Origin: Pseudomonas putida NBRC 14164
GTDB lineage: Bacteria; Pseudomonadota; Gammaproteobacteria; Pseudomonadales; Pseudomonadaceae
Length of the DNA: 64,000 nt
Assembly (NCBI RefSeq): GCF_000412675.1
Contig: NC_021505.1
Coordinates: 4,892,501 to 4,956,500 of the forward strand
Direction: 5' to 3'
In this document: positions 1-8,482 of the stretch, piece by piece
Layout of the letters: every line of letters begins with the position of its first letter
Numbering within the stretch: the first letter of the stretch is position 1
Notes under the pieces: model-generated
Told to the model about the DNA's origin: nothing
Seen by the model: the letters and a program-made list of their open reading frames with translations, nothing else
Databases searched by the model: none
Made by a program: the position numbers and the translations under genes

Positions 1-41
1 AAGGCTTGCAGCTTAAGCTGTCGGCACTCTCCAGGAGCACC

Positions 42-67
42 CGTGAAGGAAATTTCCTACCTTCACG
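42..67. repeat. Inverted repeat upstream of the arcD promoter
   Basis: Arms CGTGAAGG (42-49) and CCTTCACG (60-67) are perfectly complementary, and a 12-bp perfect palindrome AGGAAATTTCCT (47-58) lies inside. Its centre is about 73 bp before the start site inferred from the promoter at 78-119, so an additional activator or repressor site is possible; in P. aeruginosa ArgR acts upstream of ANR at arcDABC, but I do not see a clear ArgR consensus here. It could also be a terminator remnant of the gene to the left, but no T-tract follows. Confidence 0.45.
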
Positions 68-77
68 TCGCCTTAAA

Positions 78-119
78 CTGACACAAGTCAGCTTACGGCA
101 ACGGCGTCGGATTTATGCT
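78..119 (+). promoter_or_regulatory. ANR (FNR-type) box and -10 box of the arc operon
   Basis: CTGAC-ACAA-GTCAG at 78-91 has the 5-4-5 geometry of the ANR/FNR box (consensus TTGAY-N4-RTCAA), differing only at the outermost base of each half. A -10-like TATGCT lies at 114-119, which puts the start near 126 and the box centre (84.5) at -41.5, the class II activator position. No -35 element is visible, as expected for an ANR-dependent promoter. This fits oxygen-limited induction of the arginine deiminase genes; the binding itself is inferred. Confidence 0.7.
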
Positions 120-151
120 GACGTCAACTTTCTCCTGGCAGGAGTTGTTAA

Positions 152-1579
152 ATGTCTGATTCATCCGGAAAACTAAAGCTCGGCGCGTTAGTTGCACTTG
201 TCGTCGGTTCGATGATTGGCGGCGGGATCTTCTCGCTGCCGCAAAACATGGCCGCCAGTGCAGGGGTTGGCGCTGTGCTGATCGGCTGGGGCATCACCGC
301 GGTCGGCATGCTGACCCTGGCGTTCGTGTTCCAGACCCTGGCCAACCGCAAGCCTGACCTGGATGGCGGGGTGTATGCCTACGCCAAGGCCGGTTTCGGC
401 GACTACATGGGCTTCTCTTCGGCCTGGGGCTACTGGATCAGCGCCTGGCTGGGTAACGTCGGCTACTTCGTGCTGTTGTTCAGCACCTTGGGCTACTTCT
501 TCCCGATCTTCGGAGAAGGCAACACGCCGGCCGCCATCATTGGCGCGTCGATCCTGTTGTGGGCAGTGCACTTCCTGGTGCTGCGTGGCATCAAGGAAGC
601 CGCGTTCATCAACCTGGTCACCACCGTGGCCAAAGTGGTGCCGCTGGTGCTGTTCGCGCTGATCTGCCTGTTTGCCTTCAGGCTCGACATCTTCACCGCC
701 GACATCTGGGCCCTGGGTACACCGGAGCTGGGCAGCGTGATGAACCAGGTGCGCAACATGATGCTGGTCACCGTGTGGGTGTTCATCGGCATCGAGGGCG
801 CGAGCATCTTCTCGTCCCGGGCGGAAAAGCGCTCCGACGTGGGCAAGGCCACGGTCATCGGTTTTGTCACCGTGCTGCTGTTCCTGGTGCTGGTCAACGT
901 GCTGTCTCTGGGCATCATGACCCAACCGGAACTGGCCAAGCTGCAGAACCCGTCGATGGCAGCCGTACTGGAGCATGTGGTCGGCCACTGGGGCGCGGTG
1001 CTGATCAGCGTCGGCTTGATCATCTCGCTGTTGGGGGCCTTGCTTTCGTGGGTACTGCTGTGCGCCGAGATCATGTTCGCTGCCGCCAAAGACCACACCA
1101 TGCCGGAGTTCCTGCGCCGCGAAAATGCCAACCAGGTACCGGCCAACGCCCTGTGGCTTACCAACGCCATGGTGCAGATCTTCCTGGTGATCACGCTGTT
1201 CTCCAACAGCACCTACCTGTCGCTGATCTACCTCGCCACCTCGATGATCCTGGTGCCCTACCTGTGGTCGGCAGCCTATGCGTTCCTGCTGGCACTGCGC
1301 AGCGAAACCTACGAGCAGGCCCTGGCCGAACGCAAGAAAGACCTGATCATCGGCGGCATCGCCCTGCTGTACGCCATCTGGCTGCTGTACGCCGGCGGCG
1401 TGAAATACCTGCTGCTCTCGGCCCTGCTCTACGCACCTGGGGCGATTTTGTTCGCCAAAGCCAAGCGTGAAGTTGGCCAACCTATCTTCACCAACGTGGA
1501 AAAACTGATCTTCGCAGCCGTGGTCATTGGCGCCCTGGTGGCAGCTTATGGCCTGTACGACGGCTTCCTGACCCTTTGA
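152..1579 (+). CDS. arcD: Arginine/ornithine antiporter ArcD
   Basis: 475 residues, almost wholly hydrophobic with about 12-13 membrane helices, of the APC superfamily. The family motif GSMIGGGIF lies near residues 18-27 in the first helix. ArcD exchanges external arginine for ornithine across the inner membrane, feeding the arginine deiminase pathway, which gives ATP in low oxygen. The start ATG follows CAGGAG by 7 bases. It is first in arcD-arcA-arcB-arcC, the usual Pseudomonas order, directly behind an ANR-type promoter. Length and context agree with the family, and the three enzymes of the pathway follow immediately. Confidence 0.96.
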   Translation: MSDSSGKLKLGALVALVVGSMIGGGIFSLPQNMAASAGVGAVLIGWGITAVGMLTLAFVFQTLANRKPDLDGGVYAYAKAGFGDYMGFSSAWGYWISAWLGNVGYFVLLFSTLGYFFPIFGEGNTPAAIIGASILLWAVHFLVLRGIKEAAFINLVTTVAKVVPLVLFALICLFAFRLDIFTADIWALGTPELGSVMNQVRNMMLVTVWVFIGIEGASIFSSRAEKRSDVGKATVIGFVTVLLFLVLVNVLSLGIMTQPELAKLQNPSMAAVLEHVVGHWGAVLISVGLIISLLGALLSWVLLCAEIMFAAAKDHTMPEFLRRENANQVPANALWLTNAMVQIFLVITLFSNSTYLSLIYLATSMILVPYLWSAAYAFLLALRSETYEQALAERKKDLIIGGIALLYAIWLLYAGGVKYLLLSALLYAPGAILFAKAKREVGQPIFTNVEKLIFAAVVIGALVAAYGLYDGFLTL

Positions 1580-1612
1580 CCCACGTCTTCGTTCAATTGG
1601 AGGAATGAAACC

Positions 1613-2875
1613 ATGTCCGCTGAAAAACAGAAGTACGGTGTCCACTCCGAAGCCGGCAAACTGCGCAAAGTGATGGTTTGCTCGCCGGGCCTGGCGCACA
1701 AGCGCCTGACGCCGAGCAACTGTGACGAGCTGCTGTTCGACGATGTGATCTGGGTCGACCAGGCCAAGCGTGACCATTTCGACTTCGTCACCAAAATGCG
1801 CGAGCGCGGCGTGGATGTGCTGGAAATGCACAACCTGCTGACAGACATCGTGCAGCAACCCGAAGCCCTCAAGTGGATCCTTGACCGCAAGATTACCTCT
1901 GACACCGTGGGTGTCGGCCTGACCAACGAGGTGCGTAGCTGGCTCGAAGGGCTGGAACCACGCCACCTGGCAGAGTTCCTGATTGGCGGCGTGGCAGGCC
2001 AGGACCTTCCAGTCAGCGAAGGCGCCGAAGTGATCAAGATGTACAACAAGTACCTCGGCCACTCCAGCTTCATTCTGCCACCACTGCCTAACACCCAGTT
2101 CACCCGCGACACCACCTGCTGGATCTACGGTGGCGTGACGCTCAACCCGATGTACTGGCCTGCGCGACGCCAGGAAACCCTGCTGACCACAGCCATTTAC
2201 AAGTTCCACAAGGAATTCACCGGTGCTGACTTCCAGGTCTGGTATGGCGACCCGGACAAGGATCACGGCAACGCCACCCTAGAGGGCGGCGACGTGATGC
2301 CGGTCGGCAAGGGCATCGTGCTGATCGGCATGGGTGAGCGCACCTCGCGCCATGCCATCGGCCAACTCGCTCAGAACCTGTTCGAGAAAGGCGCGGCCGA
2401 GAAAATCATCGTCGCCGGGCTGCCGAAGTCCCGCGCGGCGATGCACCTGGACACCGTGTTCAGCTTCTGCGACCGCGACCTGGTGACGGTATTCCCGGAG
2501 GTGGTGAAAGAGATCAAGCCATTCATCATCACCCCAGACTCCAGCAAGCCCTATGGCATGAACATCGCGCCGCAGGATGCCTCGTTCCTCGAGGTGGTAT
2601 CCGAGCAGTTGCTGGGCAAGAAAGACAAGCTGCGCGTGGTCGAGACCGGCGGCAACAGCTTTGCCGCCGAGCGCGAACAGTGGGATGACGGCAACAACGT
2701 GGTGGCCATCGAGCCGGGCGTGGTCATCGGCTATGACCGCAACACCTACACCAACACCCTGCTGCGCAAGGCCGGCATCGAGGTCATCACCATCAGCGCC
2801 GGCGAACTGGGCCGGGGCCGGGGCGGCGGCCACTGCATGACCTGCCCGATTGTGCGTGACCCGATCGACTACTAA
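1613..2875 (+). CDS. arcA: Arginine deiminase
   Basis: 420 residues, cytoplasmic. It hydrolyses arginine to citrulline and ammonia, the first step of the arginine deiminase pathway. The guanidino-modifying enzyme fold is shown by TRDTTCWIYGG in the middle and by the C-terminal GGHCMTCP, whose first cysteine (residue 408) corresponds to the catalytic nucleophile of the P. aeruginosa enzyme (about 418 residues, Cys406). The start ATG is preceded by a strong GGAGGA. It lies 33 bp after arcD and about 70 bp before arcB, so it is cotranscribed. Confidence 0.97.
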   Translation: MSAEKQKYGVHSEAGKLRKVMVCSPGLAHKRLTPSNCDELLFDDVIWVDQAKRDHFDFVTKMRERGVDVLEMHNLLTDIVQQPEALKWILDRKITSDTVGVGLTNEVRSWLEGLEPRHLAEFLIGGVAGQDLPVSEGAEVIKMYNKYLGHSSFILPPLPNTQFTRDTTCWIYGGVTLNPMYWPARRQETLLTTAIYKFHKEFTGADFQVWYGDPDKDHGNATLEGGDVMPVGKGIVLIGMGERTSRHAIGQLAQNLFEKGAAEKIIVAGLPKSRAAMHLDTVFSFCDRDLVTVFPEVVKEIKPFIITPDSSKPYGMNIAPQDASFLEVVSEQLLGKKDKLRVVETGGNSFAAEREQWDDGNNVVAIEPGVVIGYDRNTYTNTLLRKAGIEVITISAGELGRGRGGGHCMTCPIVRDPIDY

Positions 2876-2944
2876 CGACCATTGCACCCGGCCGCGCCCA
2901 CAAAGTGCCGGCCGGGACACTACCGGACTCAAGGAGAAGCAATC

Positions 2945-3955
2945 ATGGCGTTCAACATTCACAACCGCAACCTGCTCAGCCTGGAACACCACACCAACCG
3001 CGAACTGCGCTACCTGCTGGACCTGTCCCGCGACCTCAAGCGTGCCAAGTACACTGGCACCGAGCAGCAGCACCTGAAGGGCAACAACATCGCGCTGATC
3101 TTCGAAAAAACCTCCACCCGTACCCGCTGCGCCTTCGAAGTGGCGGCTTACGACCAGGGCGCGAACGTTACCTACATCGACCCCAACTCTTCGCAGATCG
3201 GCCACAAAGAGAGCATGAAGGACACCGCCCGCGTGCTCGGGCGCATGTACGACGCAATCGAGTACCGTGGCTTCAAGCAGGAAATCGTCGAAGAGCTGGC
3301 CAAGTTTGCCGGCGTACCGGTGTTCAACGGCCTGACCGATGAGTACCACCCCACCCAGATGATCGCTGACGTGCTGACCATGCGCGAGAACAGCGACAAG
3401 CCGCTGCACGACATCAGCTACGCCTACCTGGGCGACGCCCGCAACAACATGGGCAACTCGCTGCTGCTGATTGGCGCCAAGCTCGGCATGGATGTGCGCA
3501 TCGCCGCGCCAAAGGCACTGTGGCCGCATGACGACCTGGTCGAGCGCTGCAAGAAGTACGCTGAGGAAAGCGGCGCCCGCATCACCCTCACCGAAGACCC
3601 GAAAGCGGCGGTCAAGGGTGTGGACTTTGTTCATACCGACGTGTGGGTTTCGATGGGCGAGCCGATCGAAGCCTGGGGTGAGCGCATCAAGCAGCTCAAG
3701 CCTTACCAGGTGAATGCCGAGCTGATGAAGTCCACTGGCAACCCACGGACCAAGTTCATGCACTGCCTGCCGGCGTTCCATAACTCCGACACCAAGGTAG
3801 GCAAGCAGATCGCCGAACAGTACCCGGACCTGGCCAACGGCATCGAAGTGACTGACGACGTGTTCGAGTCGCCGGCCTGCATCGCCTTCGAGCAGGCGGA
3901 AAACCGCATGCACACCATCAAAGCGATCCTGGTGTCGACCCTGGCTGACCTCTGA
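2945..3955 (+). CDS. arcB: Ornithine carbamoyltransferase, catabolic
   Basis: 336 residues. It phosphorolyses citrulline to carbamoyl phosphate and ornithine. The carbamoyl-phosphate-binding STRTR is at residues 57-61 and the ornithine-binding HCLPAFH lies in the C-terminal domain. The frame is open further upstream, but the ATG at 2945 follows AAGGAG at normal spacing and gives the family length. Its place between the deiminase and carbamate kinase marks it as the catabolic isozyme (ArcB) rather than the biosynthetic ArgF; it is sometimes named argI in P. putida. It is followed by a REP-like inverted repeat before arcC. Confidence 0.95.
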   Translation: MAFNIHNRNLLSLEHHTNRELRYLLDLSRDLKRAKYTGTEQQHLKGNNIALIFEKTSTRTRCAFEVAAYDQGANVTYIDPNSSQIGHKESMKDTARVLGRMYDAIEYRGFKQEIVEELAKFAGVPVFNGLTDEYHPTQMIADVLTMRENSDKPLHDISYAYLGDARNNMGNSLLLIGAKLGMDVRIAAPKALWPHDDLVERCKKYAEESGARITLTEDPKAAVKGVDFVHTDVWVSMGEPIEAWGERIKQLKPYQVNAELMKSTGNPRTKFMHCLPAFHNSDTKVGKQIAEQYPDLANGIEVTDDVFESPACIAFEQAENRMHTIKAILVSTLADL

Positions 3956-3970
3956 CACCCACCCCGCTCC

Positions 3971-4055
3971 TGTGGGAGCTGGCTTGCCGGCGATGCAGGC
4001 AACCCGGTGCATGGCACCGGCTTCGCCGGTGATCGCCGGCAAGCAAGCTCCCACA
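3971..4055. repeat. REP-type inverted repeat between arcB and arcC
   Basis: Arms of 24 bases at 3971-3994 and 4032-4055 are complementary with one mismatch; they contain the GTGGGAGC and CCGGCGAT parts typical of P. putida REP variants. A second perfect hairpin CCGGTGC-ATG-GCACCGG (4004-4020) lies in the loop. It sits inside the arc operon and could stabilise the arcB 3' end or reduce arcC expression. Confidence 0.75.
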
Positions 4056-4098
4056 AAGGATCGAGGTGCTCACCCCATCTGCGTAAAGGACATTCCCC

Positions 4099-5028
4099 AT
4101 GCGTATCGTTGTTGCATTGGGCGGCAACGCCCTGCTGCGTCGCGGCGAGCCCATGACCGCTGACAACCAGCGCGCCAATATCCGCACCGCCACCGAACAG
4201 ATCGCCAAGATTCACCCTGGCAACGAACTGGTCATCGCCCACGGCAACGGTCCGCAAGTCGGGCTGCTGTCGCTTCAGGCACTGTCCTACAAGCCTGACG
4301 AGGCTTACCCACTGGACGTGCTGGGTGCCGAAACCGAAGGCATGATCGGCTACATGATCGAACAGGAACTGGGCAACCTGCTGGCCTTCGAGGTGCCGTT
4401 CGCCACCCTGCTGACCCAAGTGGAAGTGGACGCCAACGACCCCGCCTTCAAGGACCCGACCAAGTTCATCGGCCCGGTCTACAGCAAGGACGAGGCCGAG
4501 CGCCTGGCCAAAGAGAAAGGCTGGGTGGTCAAGGCCGATGGCGACAAGTACCGCCGTGTGGTGGCCAGCCCGAAACCCAAGCGCATCTTCGAAATCCGCC
4601 CGATCAAGTGGCTGCTGGAAAAGAACAGCATCGTGATTTGCGCAGGCGGTGGCGGCATCCCCACCATGTACGATGAAAACCGCAAGCTCAAAGGTATCGA
4701 AGCGGTCATCGACAAGGACCTGTGCTCGGCACTGCTGGCCGAGCAATTGGAAGCCGACCTTCTGATTATCGCCACTGACGTCGATGCAGCCTACATTGAC
4801 TGGGGCAAGCCGACGCAAAAAGCCATTGCCCAGGCCCACCCGGACGAACTCGAACGCCTCGGCTTCGCCGCCGGCTCCATGGGGCCGAAGGTGCAAGCAG
4901 CCAGTGACTTTGCCCGTAACACCGGCAAGGTGGCGGTGATCAGTTCACTGGAAAACATTGAAGACATTGTCAAAGGTACTGCCGGCACACGGGTTTCCAC
5001 CGAGAAGCCTGGGATCAGCTACCGTTGA
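4099..5028 (+). CDS. arcC: Carbamate kinase
   Basis: 309 residues of the amino-acid kinase fold. It transfers the phosphate of carbamoyl phosphate to ADP, making the ATP that is the yield of the arginine deiminase pathway. The N-terminal start with VALGGNALL and the later HGNGPQVG and CAGGGGIP glycine-rich stretches are typical. The start ATG follows AAAGGA. It is last of the four arc genes, separated from arcB by 143 bp holding a REP element, and is followed by a terminator-like hairpin. Confidence 0.96.
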   Translation: MRIVVALGGNALLRRGEPMTADNQRANIRTATEQIAKIHPGNELVIAHGNGPQVGLLSLQALSYKPDEAYPLDVLGAETEGMIGYMIEQELGNLLAFEVPFATLLTQVEVDANDPAFKDPTKFIGPVYSKDEAERLAKEKGWVVKADGDKYRRVVASPKPKRIFEIRPIKWLLEKNSIVICAGGGGIPTMYDENRKLKGIEAVIDKDLCSALLAEQLEADLLIIATDVDAAYIDWGKPTQKAIAQAHPDELERLGFAAGSMGPKVQAASDFARNTGKVAVISSLENIEDIVKGTAGTRVSTEKPGISYR

Positions 5029-5036
5029 ATGCAGTT

Positions 5037-5063
5037 GGCGGGTGCCTGGCGCCCGCCGTTTTC
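5037..5063 (+). terminator. Terminator-like hairpin after arcC
   Basis: GGCGGG (5037-5042) pairs with CCCGCC (5052-5057), followed by GTTTTC. The short T-run makes it a weak intrinsic terminator; it lies between the arcC stop and the next start, so partial read-through into the DUF5064 gene is possible. Confidence 0.5.
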
Positions 5064-5084
5064 GATCTTCCAAAGGAGCTAGCC

Positions 5085-5453
5085 ATGGCCCAGTACCACC
5101 CTGGTCATGTACATATCGAGCGCTCTGCGCTGAACAGTGCCGACCACAGCTATGACCTGAACATCGAGTACGAGGCAGTGTCGGACCCCAAGGAAGGCAG
5201 AGGCATTCAGTTCCGCATGCATGGCAGCATCGAAGGCAAGCCTGTGGAAGAAAAGTTCTTCCTCGCCAAGGACCAGGTGCTGCCAAGCTTTCTCATGCTG
5301 CTGACTCGCAAGGCGCAGTCGTATCTGGCGCCGCCGAAGAAATTCGAGACCCTGAGCTCGCCGCACAAACTCTACGACTATATGTTTGCGGACATTCGCG
5401 AAAAGCTCGATGTGAAATCGGGCGACCCGATCAAGCCTGAACATCTCGAGTGA
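5085..5453 (+). CDS. DUF5064 family protein
   Basis: 122 residues, soluble, no signal peptide or membrane segment. The start with MAQYHPGHVHIERSAL and the overall length match the Pseudomonas DUF5064 family of unknown function. Charged residues are common, and there is a short conserved-looking EEKFFLAKDQVLPSF stretch in the middle. The ATG at 5085 follows AAAGGAG; the frame is open upstream but would overlap the hairpin. It lies 56 bp after arcC, so it may be partly cotranscribed with the arc operon. No function can be assigned from sequence. Confidence 0.8.
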   Translation: MAQYHPGHVHIERSALNSADHSYDLNIEYEAVSDPKEGRGIQFRMHGSIEGKPVEEKFFLAKDQVLPSFLMLLTRKAQSYLAPPKKFETLSSPHKLYDYMFADIREKLDVKSGDPIKPEHLE

Positions 5454-5465
5454 ATTCAAGATCTC

Positions 5466-5570
5466 GGGGCTGCTTTGCAGCCCATTCGCGGCACAAGGCC
5501 GCTCCTACAGGAGAATGCATAGACTTTGTGGGAGCGGCCTTGTGTCGCGATGGGGCCGCACAGCGGCCCC
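5466..5570. repeat. REP pair (head-to-head)
   Basis: Two REP units at 5466-5509 and 5527-5570 face each other: each has a GGGGC hairpin, then CGCGGCACAAGGCCGCTCC or its complement. They fill most of the gap between the DUF5064 gene and gcsR. Confidence 0.8.
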
Positions 5571-5623
5571 GGCGATGTTAAGGCATACTACCGCCCTCCC
5601 CGGCCACCACCTTTCGCCTCCTC

Positions 5624-7132
5624 ATGCGCATCCACGTCAGCTTCATCGACCGCGTCGGCATCACCCAGGAAGTCCTCGCCCTGCTCGGTGCCCGCCACCT
5701 CAACCTGGACGCCGTGGAGATGGTCCCGCCGAACGTCTACATCGACGCCCCCACCCTCAGCCCCGCCGTGCTAGAAGAACTGCATGATGCACTGTTCGAG
5801 GTGCAGGGCGTGCAATCGGTGGACGTGGTCGACATCCTCCCCGGCCAGCGTCGCCACCTGCAGCTCGATGCCCTGCTGGCAGCTATGAGCGACCCGGTGC
5901 TGGCAGTGGACAGCGCAGGCCTGGTGCTGCTGGCCAACCCGGCGCTGATCGCCCTGTGCGGCCGCGAATCCGCGGGGCGCTCGGTGGGTGAACTGTTCGG
6001 CGACCCCGCGCTGCTGCAAGCGCTGCTGGACAACAACTTCCACCTGCCCATGCGCGAGATGCAGCTCAACGGCCAGAGCCTGCTGCTGGACGCCATGCCG
6101 ATCACCAACGCCGGTGGACTGCTGACGCTGTACCCCCCGACGCGCATGGGCGAACGCCTCTCGGCCCTGCACCACGACCATGCCGAAGGCTTCGATGCCC
6201 TGCTCGGCGAGTCGCCCGCCATCCGCACGCTCAAGGCCCGCGCCCTGCGCGTGGCGGCGCTCGATGCACCGCTGCTGGTGCATGGCGAAACCGGCACCGG
6301 TAAAGAGCTGGTGGCCCGCGCCTGCCATGCCATCAGCAGCCGCCATGCGGCACCGTTCCTGGCCCTGAACTGTGCCGCACTGCCCGAAAGCCTGGCCGAG
6401 AGCGAGTTGTTCGGTTACGCCCCTGGCGCCTTCACCGGCGCGCAACGCGGTGGCAAGCCCGGGCTGATGGAGCTGGCCAACCAGGGCACGGTGTTCCTTG
6501 ATGAAATTGGCGAAATGTCACCGTATTTGCAGGCCAAGCTGCTGCGTTTCCTAAGCGATGGCAGCTTCCGCCGGGTAGGCGGCGACCGCGAAGTGAAGGT
6601 GGATGTGCGCATCATCAGCGCCACCCACCGCGACCTGGAGCGCATGGTCGCCGAAGGCAGCTTCCGCGAAGACCTGTTCTACCGCCTCAACGTGCTCAAC
6701 CTGCAGGTACCGCCCCTGCGCGACAGGGGCCAGGACATCCTGATGCTGGCGCACTTCTTCATGCAGCAAGCCTGCACGCAGATCCAGCGCCCAGCCTGCC
6801 GGCTGACCCCCGCCACCCACTCTGCACTGCTGGCCAACCCTTGGCCGGGCAACGTGCGCCAGCTACAGAACGTGATTTTCCGCGCTGCTGCCATCTGCGA
6901 GGGCAACCTGGTGGATATCGGCGACCTGGACATTGCCGGCACCTCGGTGGCCCGCGGGCAGGACGGCGAAGTGGCCAGCCTGGAACAGGCCGTGGGTGAT
7001 TTCGAGCGGGAACTGTTACAGCGCCTGTATGCCAGTTACCCGTCGACGCGGCAACTGGCCGGGCGCTTGCAAACTTCGCATACCGCTATTGCCCAGCGAC
7101 TACGTAAATATGGAATACCCGGGAAACTTTGA
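5624..7132 (+). CDS. gcsR: TyrR-like sigma54-dependent activator of glycine cleavage (GcsR type)
   Basis: 502 residues. An ACT-type N-terminal ligand domain (about 1-75) is followed by a PAS-like domain (about 80-165), the AAA+ sigma54-interaction domain with Walker A GETGTGKE (221-228) and an intact GAFTGA loop (268-273), and a C-terminal helix-turn-helix (SHTAIAQRLRKYGI). The intact GAFTGA separates it from E. coli TyrR, which lacks it, and indicates true sigma54 activation. Its position beside gcvH-gcvP-sdaA-gcvT and a -24/-12 promoter makes it the counterpart of P. aeruginosa GcsR, a glycine-responsive activator. PhhR is the alternative paralogue, but no phhA gene is near. The ribosome site is weak. 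Confidence 0.88.
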   Translation: MRIHVSFIDRVGITQEVLALLGARHLNLDAVEMVPPNVYIDAPTLSPAVLEELHDALFEVQGVQSVDVVDILPGQRRHLQLDALLAAMSDPVLAVDSAGLVLLANPALIALCGRESAGRSVGELFGDPALLQALLDNNFHLPMREMQLNGQSLLLDAMPITNAGGLLTLYPPTRMGERLSALHHDHAEGFDALLGESPAIRTLKARALRVAALDAPLLVHGETGTGKELVARACHAISSRHAAPFLALNCAALPESLAESELFGYAPGAFTGAQRGGKPGLMELANQGTVFLDEIGEMSPYLQAKLLRFLSDGSFRRVGGDREVKVDVRIISATHRDLERMVAEGSFREDLFYRLNVLNLQVPPLRDRGQDILMLAHFFMQQACTQIQRPACRLTPATHSALLANPWPGNVRQLQNVIFRAAAICEGNLVDIGDLDIAGTSVARGQDGEVASLEQAVGDFERELLQRLYASYPSTRQLAGRLQTSHTAIAQRLRKYGIPGKL

Positions 7133-7213
7133 TACGTGTCGTCAAAACCGACAGCTCATTCAGACTTTTCCTCGCCGTGTAGCCGCAATTGACTGGAGTG
7201 CTCGCCGTAGAAT

Positions 7214-7240
7214 GGTGACATCGTAATTTCGCATGTCACC
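7214..7240. promoter_or_regulatory. Inverted repeat in the gltS leader
   Basis: GGTGACAT (7214-7221) and ATGTCACC (7233-7240) are a perfect 8-bp inverted repeat with an 11-base spacer, ending 19 bases before the gltS ATG. It could be an operator for a dimeric regulator or a leader hairpin near the ribosome site; the sequence alone does not decide. Confidence 0.5.
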
Positions 7241-7259
7241 TTGAACGAAGAGTACCTTG

Positions 7260-8465
7260 ATGTTTGAACTCGATTTTTACGGGACACTTGTAGCCGCCTC
7301 TTTAGTACTGCTACTGGGGCGCGGGCTGGTCGCGCGTATTGGTTTCCTGCGCGTTTACAATATCCCGGAACCTGTTGCAGGCGGATTGGTCGTTGCCTTG
7401 GCACTCTTGGCATTACGCAGCTTCGATATACAGGTCCAGTTTGATACCTCATTGCAAACCCCGTTGATGCTGGCGTTCTTCGCCACCATCGGTTTGAGTG
7501 CAGACTTCGCCAGCCTGAAGAAAGGCGGGCGCGTGGTCGCCGTGTTCCTGCTGGTGGTGACTGGCTTGCTCCTGGTGCAGAACGCCATGGGCATCGGCCT
7601 GGCAACGGCCTTGGGGCTCGACCCGTTGATGGGCCTGCTGGCCGGTTCGATCAGTCTCTCCGGTGGCCACGGCACAGGCGCCGCCTGGGGCGCGACGTTC
7701 ACTGAAAAATTTGGCCTGCCTTCGGCCTCCGAACTGGCGATGGCCTCTGCCACTTTCGGCCTGGTATTGGGCGGCCTGATTGGCGGCCCGGTTGCCAGGC
7801 TGCTGATCAAGCGGGTAAAGACGCACGGCAGCGAAGAAGAGGCCCCCCAACTGCCAAAAGGGTTTGAGCAGCCGAATAAAGAGCGCCTGATTACATCATC
7901 TTCATTCATCGAAACCTTGGCCCTGATTGCCGTCAGTTTGCTGGCGGGCACCCTGCTTCACGGTTTATTGAAAAGCACTGCATTTGAATTACCGACCTTC
8001 GTGTGCGTATTGTTTGTCGGCGTGTTGTTGCGCAACGGTCTTTCCGCATTCGGCTTCTACCGTGTATTCGAGCGGGAAGTTTCGGTCTTGGGTAATGTCA
8101 GTCTGTCCCTGTTCCTGGCCATTGCCTTGATGTCGCTGAAGTTGTGGGACCTGGCCGCACTGGCCTTACCCTTCTTTATATTGCTGGCCACGCAAACACT
8201 GGTCATGGCACTGTTCGCGATCTTCGTGACGTTCAGGGTGATGGGCCGCAACTACGATGCGGCAGTACTGGCTGCCGGGCACTGCGGCTTCGGCCTGGGG
8301 GCAACGCCGACGGCCATCGCCAACATGCAGGCGGTGACCCAGCGCTACGGGGCCTCGCACATTGCCTTCCTGGTAGTGCCGATGGTGGGCGCGTTCTTCA
8401 TCGACATCATCAATGTGATCGTGATCAAGCTGTACCTGGCGTTACCCTTCCTTACTGGAGGTTGA
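7260..8465 (+). CDS. gltS: Sodium/glutamate symporter GltS
   Basis: 401 residues with about 10-12 membrane helices. It imports glutamate with Na+ across the inner membrane. The glycine-rich ISLSGGHGTGAAWG and later GHCGFGLGATPTAIANM stretches are the pore-loop segments of the GltS family, one in each inverted half. I chose the ATG at 7260 over an adjacent TTG at 7257; GAAGAG lies just upstream. It sits between the glycine-operon activator and gcvH, in the same direction. No link between glutamate uptake and glycine cleavage is known to me here. A perfect inverted repeat precedes it. Confidence 0.92.
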   Translation: MFELDFYGTLVAASLVLLLGRGLVARIGFLRVYNIPEPVAGGLVVALALLALRSFDIQVQFDTSLQTPLMLAFFATIGLSADFASLKKGGRVVAVFLLVVTGLLLVQNAMGIGLATALGLDPLMGLLAGSISLSGGHGTGAAWGATFTEKFGLPSASELAMASATFGLVLGGLIGGPVARLLIKRVKTHGSEEEAPQLPKGFEQPNKERLITSSSFIETLALIAVSLLAGTLLHGLLKSTAFELPTFVCVLFVGVLLRNGLSAFGFYRVFEREVSVLGNVSLSLFLAIALMSLKLWDLAALALPFFILLATQTLVMALFAIFVTFRVMGRNYDAAVLAAGHCGFGLGATPTAIANMQAVTQRYGASHIAFLVVPMVGAFFIDIINVIVIKLYLALPFLTGG

Positions 8466-8482
8466 ATCCCGGCACTTCTGCT

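Noticed and set aside
188..2266. Long minus-strand frames opposite arcD and arcA (and 2279-4054 opposite arcB)
   Set aside because: They span several real genes and their gaps, with composition typical of complementary strands of GC-rich coding DNA.
7133..7213. Promoter TTGACT with TAGAAT upstream of gltS
   Set aside because: The spacer is only 13 bases, too short for sigma70; no better pair was found.
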